From: Treponema sp.
GTDB taxonomy: Bacteria; Spirochaetota; Spirochaetia; Treponematales; Treponemataceae
Direction of reading: 5' to 3'
DNA length: 64,000 nt
NCBI GenBank assembly: GCA_017617145.1
Contig: JAFZWX010000215.1
Location: 17,292 to 81,291 of the forward strand
Shown here: positions 60,508 through 64,000 of the stretch, one piece after another
Layout of the letters: every line of letters starts with the position of its first letter
How positions within the stretch are numbered: the first letter of the stretch is position 1
Notes under the pieces: model-generated
What the model was told of the DNA's origin: nothing
Seen by the model: only the letters and a program-made list of their open reading frames with translations
Database searches by the model: none
Made by a program: the position numbers and the translations under genes

Positions 60508-61128
60508 TTATTCTCCTTCTGCTTTTTTTGTTCCGGCTATATCACGGCCGGAAAAATATATATCTGTAAACAGTTTTTTGGCATCATCAAAAGATATGTT
60601 ATCCATGATTTTTGGAAGTTCATAATTTGGAAGTTTTTCATTAAATAAATAAAGCTTTTCAGTAATTAATCGGTAGTAAGCCTTGGATTTTGCATTTGCA
60701 TACTGTTCAAGTTCGTAGTTTGATTTGTTTACAATGTGGTTTCTGGTAAAATCGTTTTTGATCTCATAATTAAGCCTATCTGAAATTCTGTATGTTATCA
60801 TTTCAAGAATTGTTTTATCTTTATCATCAGTAATTTTGAAAAGCTTCATACCTTCTTCAAATATCCTGATTCTTGCAACCTTTAGCATCAATTTGGCAAC
60901 CTGGGATTGGTTATCAATAAGGTCTTTTCCTTCGGCAATATAACGTTCCTTTATTTCTTCTCTTATTGGCTCATTAAACTCAATAAACTTCGATTTGATG
61001 TTCTTGTTTTTTAAGACGTTACAGATTAAAACAACAACAAGAACAATAACAGCTGCTAACAGGATCCCAATAATTATAAAAGTAATCCATCCGATTGTGG
61101 GGATAGAACTAAAATCAAACTTTTCCAT
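60508..61128 (-). CDS. Membrane-anchored protein, first lysis-operon gene
   Basis: A 206-residue protein with one strong N-terminal membrane helix (TFIIIGILLAAVIVLVVVLICNV, ~15-37) and a soluble helical domain of about 165 residues. ATG 61128 follows CAGGAG. It is placed ahead of holin and endolysin and behind a leftward terminator. It may regulate lysis or act in exclusion; family not recognised. Confidence 0.55.
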   Translation of the reverse strand: MEKFDFSSIPTIGWITFIIIGILLAAVIVLVVVLICNVLKNKNIKSKFIEFNEPIREEIKERYIAEGKDLIDNQSQVAKLMLKVARIRIFEEGMKLFKITDDKDKTILEMITYRISDRLNYEIKNDFTRNHIVNKSNYELEQYANAKSKAYYRLITEKLYLFNEKLPNYELPKIMDNISFDDAKKLFTDIYFSGRDIAGTKKAEGE

Positions 61129-61145
61129 TTTAGAACTCCTGAAAA

Positions 61146-61184
61146 TAAAAAAAGCCGGCAAATTCCAAAAGAATTTACCGGCTT
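61146..61184 (-). terminator. Leftward terminator between repressor and lysis genes
   Basis: On the minus strand AAGCCGGTAAATTC pairs with GAATTTGCCGGCTT (one mismatch) followed by a U tract. It lies directly before the ribosome site of the 61128 gene, the same terminator-then-ribosome-site layout as the rightward leaders. Confidence 0.8.
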
Positions 61185-61236
61185 AGATTGGCTCTAACAC
61201 CTTTAATTAGATTATAATATATAAAATCTTAATTGT

Positions 61237-61596
61237 CTATTTCTTTTCACTATTCAATTGCTTAAACATATCAACCTGAGCTTTGATTGATGCAAATATA
61301 ACCTTTTTTTGTTCTTCTGTAAGACCTTGTGTTTGTACTAAAAAAGCAGCCGTTGTATCGTCAATAGGGGATTCTTCTCCTGATAACACATATTCCAAAG
61401 GTACACCGTAAAACTTGGAGATTTTAAGTAAATCTTCCAGGCTCGGTTTTCTACCTTCCTTATTTTTCCAATCATAAAAAATCTGCCTGTTCTTTCCTAA
61501 GTATGCAGCAAGTTCATTTTTTGAACGGCTGTCATTCTCAATCATAAAATCCAATCTTTTCAGTATGTTTTCGTAGTTTATATTTTCCATACCCAT
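61237..61596 (-). CDS. CI-type HTH repressor
   Basis: A 119-residue XRE-family protein. The helix-turn-helix reads SKNELAAYLGKNRQIFYDWKN, followed by PSLEDLLKISKFYGVPLEYVLSG, the usual close of the DNA-binding domain. The C-terminal helix probably dimerises. It is transcribed leftward, divergent from the early operon and beside palindromic operators, so it is the likely lysogeny repressor. No peptidase domain for RecA-stimulated cleavage is present. Start may be ATG 61596 or 61590; no clear ribosome site is seen. Confidence 0.8.
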   Translation of the reverse strand: MGMENINYENILKRLDFMIENDSRSKNELAAYLGKNRQIFYDWKNKEGRKPSLEDLLKISKFYGVPLEYVLSGEESPIDDTTAAFLVQTQGLTEEQKKVIFASIKAQVDMFKQLNSEKK

Positions 61597-61633
61597 ATTA
61601 TCGTCAAAAACTTATAAAAAATCAAGCAAAACG

Positions 61634-61704
61634 CTTACATTTAACTTGACAAAGTAAGTAGACGGCTTTATATTATAAGCATAATGTAAGCCAAAAGCTT
61701 ACAA
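61634..61704 (+). promoter_or_regulatory. Early promoter and operators
   Basis: TTGACA (61646-61651), 17-bp spacer, TATATT (61669-61674) directs rightward transcription. The palindrome ATGTAAG-N7-CTTACAA (61684-61704) lies just after the start point. CTTAC (61634-61638) and GTAAG (61654-61658) half-sites face outward across the -35. This should be the main switch for the 61237 repressor. Confidence 0.75.
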
Positions 61705-61726
61705 ATAAAACTACTACAGGTGGGAT

Positions 61727-62299
61727 ATGGAAACAGAAATCTGGAAAGAGATAAAAGGTTATGAAGGCATGTTTGCCGTAAGTAATCAAGGCCGTGTTAA
61801 ATCATTGGCTAGACGTGTTTCTAACCATACTGGTTATATCAATAAACCTGAAAGGATCATGAAACATCAGTTCAATCACAAAGGCTATCCGATTGTCAGG
61901 TTGTCAGGAATAGGAAAAGATAAAAAAACATTTTCAATACATCGTTTAGTAGCAAAAGCATTTATTTCAAATCCAGAAAATAAACCACAAGTAAATCATA
62001 TAGACGGCAATAAGCAGAATAACCATGTTGAGAATCTTGAATGGTGTACTAATGGTGAAAATCAGATTCATGCTTATGAACATGGATTAAATCATCGTTC
62101 TGAAACAGCCGGCAGAGCAAAAAGAAAAGTAAATCAAATAGATATTCAAACAGGAAAAATCATTAAAACTTATAACTCAATCAGTGAAGCAAGTATGACT
62201 ATGTGCGGCAGAAAATCTTCAAATATTGGTGGTTACTGCAGACATAAATACGGCATGAAAACAAGTTTTGGTTATAAGTGGGAGTTTTGTAATGAGTGA
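61727..62299 (+). CDS. NUMOD4-HNH homing endonuclease
   Basis: A 190-residue protein with an N-terminal NUMOD4 motif (EIWKEIKGYEGMFAVSNQGRVKS), the HNH core HRLVAKAFISNPENKPQVNHIDGNKQNNHVENLEW and a C-terminal NUMOD1-like DNA-binding part (INTYNSISEAS-type). It is a free-standing homing endonuclease at the head of the early operon, overlapping the methyltransferase by eight bases. AGGTGGG precedes the ATG. Confidence 0.88.
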   Translation: METEIWKEIKGYEGMFAVSNQGRVKSLARRVSNHTGYINKPERIMKHQFNHKGYPIVRLSGIGKDKKTFSIHRLVAKAFISNPENKPQVNHIDGNKQNNHVENLEWCTNGENQIHAYEHGLNHRSETAGRAKRKVNQIDIQTGKIIKTYNSISEASMTMCGRKSSNIGGYCRHKYGMKTSFGYKWEFCNE

Positions 62300-63035
62300 T
62301 CAAATGAGTTTGTTTGCAGAAGAATTTCCGCAATATCAGATTAACAACAAAATCAGGTTAATTGAGTTGTTTGCCGGAATTTCGGCTCAGTCTATGGCAT
62401 TAAAAAGACTTGGAGTTGATTTTGAGAACTACAGAGCTGTAGAGTTCGATGAATTTGCTATCAAGTCATACAATGCTATTTGTGGTACAAACTTTCCAAC
62501 TATGGATATTCGTAATGTTCATGCAGATGACCTAGGAATCGTAGAACGTGATAAATACACTTATATCATGACATATTCGTTCCCATGTCAGGCATTATCT
62601 TTGGCTGGTAGACAGCAAGGAATGGTAGAAGGTTCTGGAACTACATCTAGTCTGTTGTGGGAAGTTCGTAGATTGCTTGAAGAATGTGGTGAGAATCTTC
62701 CACAAGTGCTTGTCATGGAGAACGTAAATCAAGTACATGCAGAAAAAAATCTTCCTGAGTTTAATAAGTGGATAGATTTTCTTATGAAGCTTGGTTATTC
62801 AAATCTTTATGAAGATCTTAATGCAAAAGATTTTGGTGTTCCACAAAATCGTGATAGATGCTTTATGGTGTCATTGCTTGGTAAATACGATTTTGTATTT
62901 CCGAAAGGTATTCCACTTGAAAAAGTAATTGTTGATGTTCTTGAAGATGAAGTGGAAGAAAAGTTCTTTATTCGTTCTGAAAAAGCAAAGCTGCTTATAG
63001 ATCAGTTAATCAAAGATGGAAAGATTGAAGAATAA
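62292..63035 (+). CDS. C5 cytosine DNA methyltransferase, catalytic part
   Basis: A 247-residue protein with C5-methyltransferase motifs I (IELFAGISAQSMAL), IV (SFPCQALSLAGR, C99 nucleophile), VI (ENV, 143-145) and VIII (PQNRDR, 184-189). It lacks the target-recognition region and motifs IX-X expected in a complete enzyme of 320 or more residues; matching sequences follow in other frames. ATG 62292 has GGGAG upstream. It probably protects phage DNA from restriction if a complete enzyme can form. Confidence 0.85.
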   Translation: MSDQMSLFAEEFPQYQINNKIRLIELFAGISAQSMALKRLGVDFENYRAVEFDEFAIKSYNAICGTNFPTMDIRNVHADDLGIVERDKYTYIMTYSFPCQALSLAGRQQGMVEGSGTTSSLLWEVRRLLEECGENLPQVLVMENVNQVHAEKNLPEFNKWIDFLMKLGYSNLYEDLNAKDFGVPQNRDRCFMVSLLGKYDFVFPKGIPLEKVIVDVLEDEVEEKFFIRSEKAKLLIDQLIKDGKIEE

Positions 63036-63210
63036 AGTTAGATGTTTGGGATTTATTGAAAAGGGAACAGGTAAGCACATGAGTAATAGTGTTTATTCTG
63101 TCAAAGGTATAGCTCCTGTTGTTATGGCATCGCTTGGAGTAAAGCAGCCTGGGTTATTTATTGTGGTAAAGGAAAATGCAAACAAAATTATATCCGGCAA
63201 AACTAGATAA
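63016..63210 (+). CDS. Methyltransferase tail module 1
   Basis: A 64-residue ORF overlapping the methyltransferase by 20 bases in the +1 frame. It carries CLGFIEKGTGKHMSNSVYSV, then KGIAPVVMASLGVKQPGLFIVV, which matches the target-recognition-type unit (VYS-x-x-G-I-A-P) of C5-methyltransferases. Either a coupled mini-protein or a frameshifted continuation of the enzyme. Confidence 0.5.
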   Translation: MERLKNKVRCLGFIEKGTGKHMSNSVYSVKGIAPVVMASLGVKQPGLFIVVKENANKIISGKTR

Positions 63211-63373
63211 AATTTCAGGTCATAAGATAGGGGGGGGGCAATTCTCCAAAGCTGATGAACATAAAATTATGGATTTTAATTGCAAGGTTGCAGGTTGTGT
63301 AACAAGCAGATATTACAAAGGGCTTTCAGCTCATGGAGATAATTTAGTTGTTGTCTGGAGAAAAAATGATTAA
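63176..63373 (+). CDS. Methyltransferase tail module 2, with G9 tract
   Basis: A 65-residue ORF overlapping module 1 by 35 bases. HKIGGGQFSKADEHKIMDF and CKVAGCVTSRYYKGLSAHGD followed by NLVVVW look like a second recognition-type unit. The three Gly codons are a nine-G run (63230-63238), so loss or gain of one G would truncate the module. Confidence 0.5.
   Translation: MQTKLYPAKLDKISGHKIGGGQFSKADEHKIMDFNCKVAGCVTSRYYKGLSAHGDNLVVVWRKND
63230..63238 (+). repeat. Homopolymer G9 tract
   Basis: Nine consecutive G inside an otherwise AT-rich coding region. Such tracts slip during replication and switch genes on or off in several host-adapted bacteria. Here it lies in the methyltransferase tail. 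Confidence 0.85.
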
Positions 63374-63560
63374 GGAAAAACATTTAAGTAAGTATAAAAA
63401 ATACTGTAATGAATCTTCCAAAATCATTTGGTATGGGAACTTGGACGGCAAAAATATACAGGGATATAAATATTCTGTATATGCAATATTTGGCTGTTGT
63501 GCTGCAATCAACACCGGCCAGGGTGGAGGGCAAGAACCTTTTATCTTGATAAAGCTATGA
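63366..63560 (+). CDS. Methyltransferase tail module 3
   Basis: A 64-residue ORF (an alternative in-frame start lies at 63348) overlapping module 2 by eight bases. SKIIWYGNLDGKNIQGYKYS then VYAIFGCCAAINTGQGGGQEP matches the unit GNL-x-G ... VY-x-x-x-G ... GGG-x-x-P of C5-methyltransferase recognition regions. Confidence 0.5.
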   Translation: MIKEKHLSKYKKYCNESSKIIWYGNLDGKNIQGYKYSVYAIFGCCAAINTGQGGGQEPFILIKL

Positions 63561-63757
63561 TGAGAGCAGAGAGCAGAGAGCAGAGTGCAGAGAGCAGAGA
63601 GCAGAGAATTGTAGCGGCTATAGATTTAAGTGTCAACAAGCCGTCAATAATTCTGATTGCAAACTGTATAACAGCAAGGGAAAACCGTGGGATCTGCAAC
63701 ATGCAGAGCATGGGAAACGGTGTTGTTATGGAAACTATAAAAAGATTGCAAAAGTAG
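63557..63757 (+). CDS. Methyltransferase tail module 4, with heptamer repeats
   Basis: A 66-residue ORF starting in an ATGA overlap with module 3. The first ~15 residues are coded by the seven-base repeats; then RIVAAIDLSVNKPSIILIA and NCITARENRGICNMQSMGNG follow. NCITARE-x-RG is a highly characteristic stretch of C5-methyltransferases. Confidence 0.5.
   Translation: MMRAESREQSAESREQRIVAAIDLSVNKPSIILIANCITARENRGICNMQSMGNGVVMETIKRLQK
63563..63604 (+). repeat. Six copies of heptamer AGAGCAG
   Basis: Six tandem seven-base units (fourth copy AGTGCAG). Seven is not a multiple of three, so copy-number change shifts the reading frame of module 4, as in phase-variable genes. Confidence 0.9.
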
Positions 63758-63771
63758 ATGTTGAAATTGCA

Positions 63772-63852
63772 ATGGCTATTCTTGCAAGAGATTATAAGGG
63801 ATTTGGTTCAGGCTTGATTCCTTCAAACATGGTGATAGAGATTTATGACTGA
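63772..63852 (+). CDS. Methyltransferase tail module 5 (short)
   Basis: MAILARDYKGFGSGLIPSNM and a short tail, another recognition-type fragment. The frame is open upstream (VDVEIA before it), so the start is unsure; it begins right after the module 4 stop. Ends in an overlap with the next start. Confidence 0.35.
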   Translation: MAILARDYKGFGSGLIPSNMVIEIYD

Positions 63853-64000
63853 ATATAAAAACATTCTGATTGGTGGAGAACAAAAGCATCAGAGTGTAAA
63901 AACAGACGGTATTTGTACCTGTTTGTGTAGTGCTATGGGACAAGGTGGAGGCTATGTTCCTATGGTTGTAATGACAGTTATGGCAGAAAGAAAGAAAGAA
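63845..64000 (+). CDS. Methyltransferase tail module 6, cut by window end
   Basis: An ORF starting eight bases before the previous stop and running off the window (52 codons seen). GGEQKHQSVKTDGICTCLCS and AMGQGGGYVPMVV form a classic recognition-region unit of C5-methyltransferases. The final catalytic motifs IX-X may lie beyond the window. Confidence 0.45.
   Translation, partial: MTEYKNILIGGEQKHQSVKTDGICTCLCSAMGQGGGYVPMVVMTVMAERKKE

Noticed and set aside
1..64000. CRISPR array or anti-phage defence island
   Set aside because: No regular direct repeats with spacers and no recognised defence nuclease cluster; repeats seen are operators, leaders and simple-sequence tracts.

Overview
The window looks like most of the genome of a temperate, contractile-tailed (myovirus-type) phage or prophage. 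DNA is low-GC (about one third by eye) with strong AGGAGG-type ribosome sites. Spanin-like proteins, a secreted accessory protein with a Gram-negative-style signal peptide and a heptosyltransferase-like gene favour a diderm host. The phase-variation-type G9 tract would fit a spirochaete such as Treponema, but that host call is low-confidence inference. No rRNA, tRNA, CRISPR array or reverse transcriptase was seen.

Layout. 1-3 kb: end of a replication module (DnaC-like loader, SSB, HNH protein, DUF1064-type nuclease, small membrane protein) plus a GC-rich, probably structured, non-coding stretch. 3-10.5 kb: terminase small subunit, a heptosyltransferase-like/nucleotidyltransferase pair, a ThyX-like protein, a DUF1599-type protein, homing endonucleases, then the terminase large subunit. 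10.5-14.9 kb: a dense run of small accessory genes (zinc-knuckle proteins, DUF551-like pair, single-helix micropeptides). 15-34 kb: portal, then an extended block of 'polyvalent' virion proteins. These are a MuF head protein carrying a nuclease-like domain, a pyrophosphatase-like domain and an intein; two HExxH metallopeptidase proteins, one of which also has an ADP-ribosyltransferase domain; and paralogous leader domains. 32.5-41.4 kb: prohead protease with a nested scaffold, major capsid, connectors, tail completion. 41.7-57.3 kb: baseplate hub, spike, gpJ and a cysteine-rich fibre come first, then sheath, tube, chaperone and tape measure. 57.3-61.6 kb: secreted moron, attP-like region, tyrosine integrase, leftward lysis genes (overlapping spanin-like pair, M15 endolysin, holin) and a CI-type repressor. 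61.6-64 kb: rightward early operon with an HNH endonuclease and a C5 cytosine methyltransferase followed by a chain of overlapping single-module ORFs that contain two simple-sequence tracts.

Regulation. A 21-bp palindrome (ATGTAAG-N7-CTTACAW) lies at the repressor/early promoter region and again at three promoters in the virion half, so one repressor may silence dispersed promoters. Many transcription units begin with a sigma70-like promoter (several TTGACA-N17-TAAAAT) followed by a strong GU-rich intrinsic terminator just before the ribosome site, an arrangement that predicts antitermination. A ~105-nt leftward small RNA with its own promoter and terminator is predicted at 29.9 kb.

The right end runs off inside the methyltransferase tail and the left end starts at a helicase loader, so remaining replication genes probably lie just outside the window.
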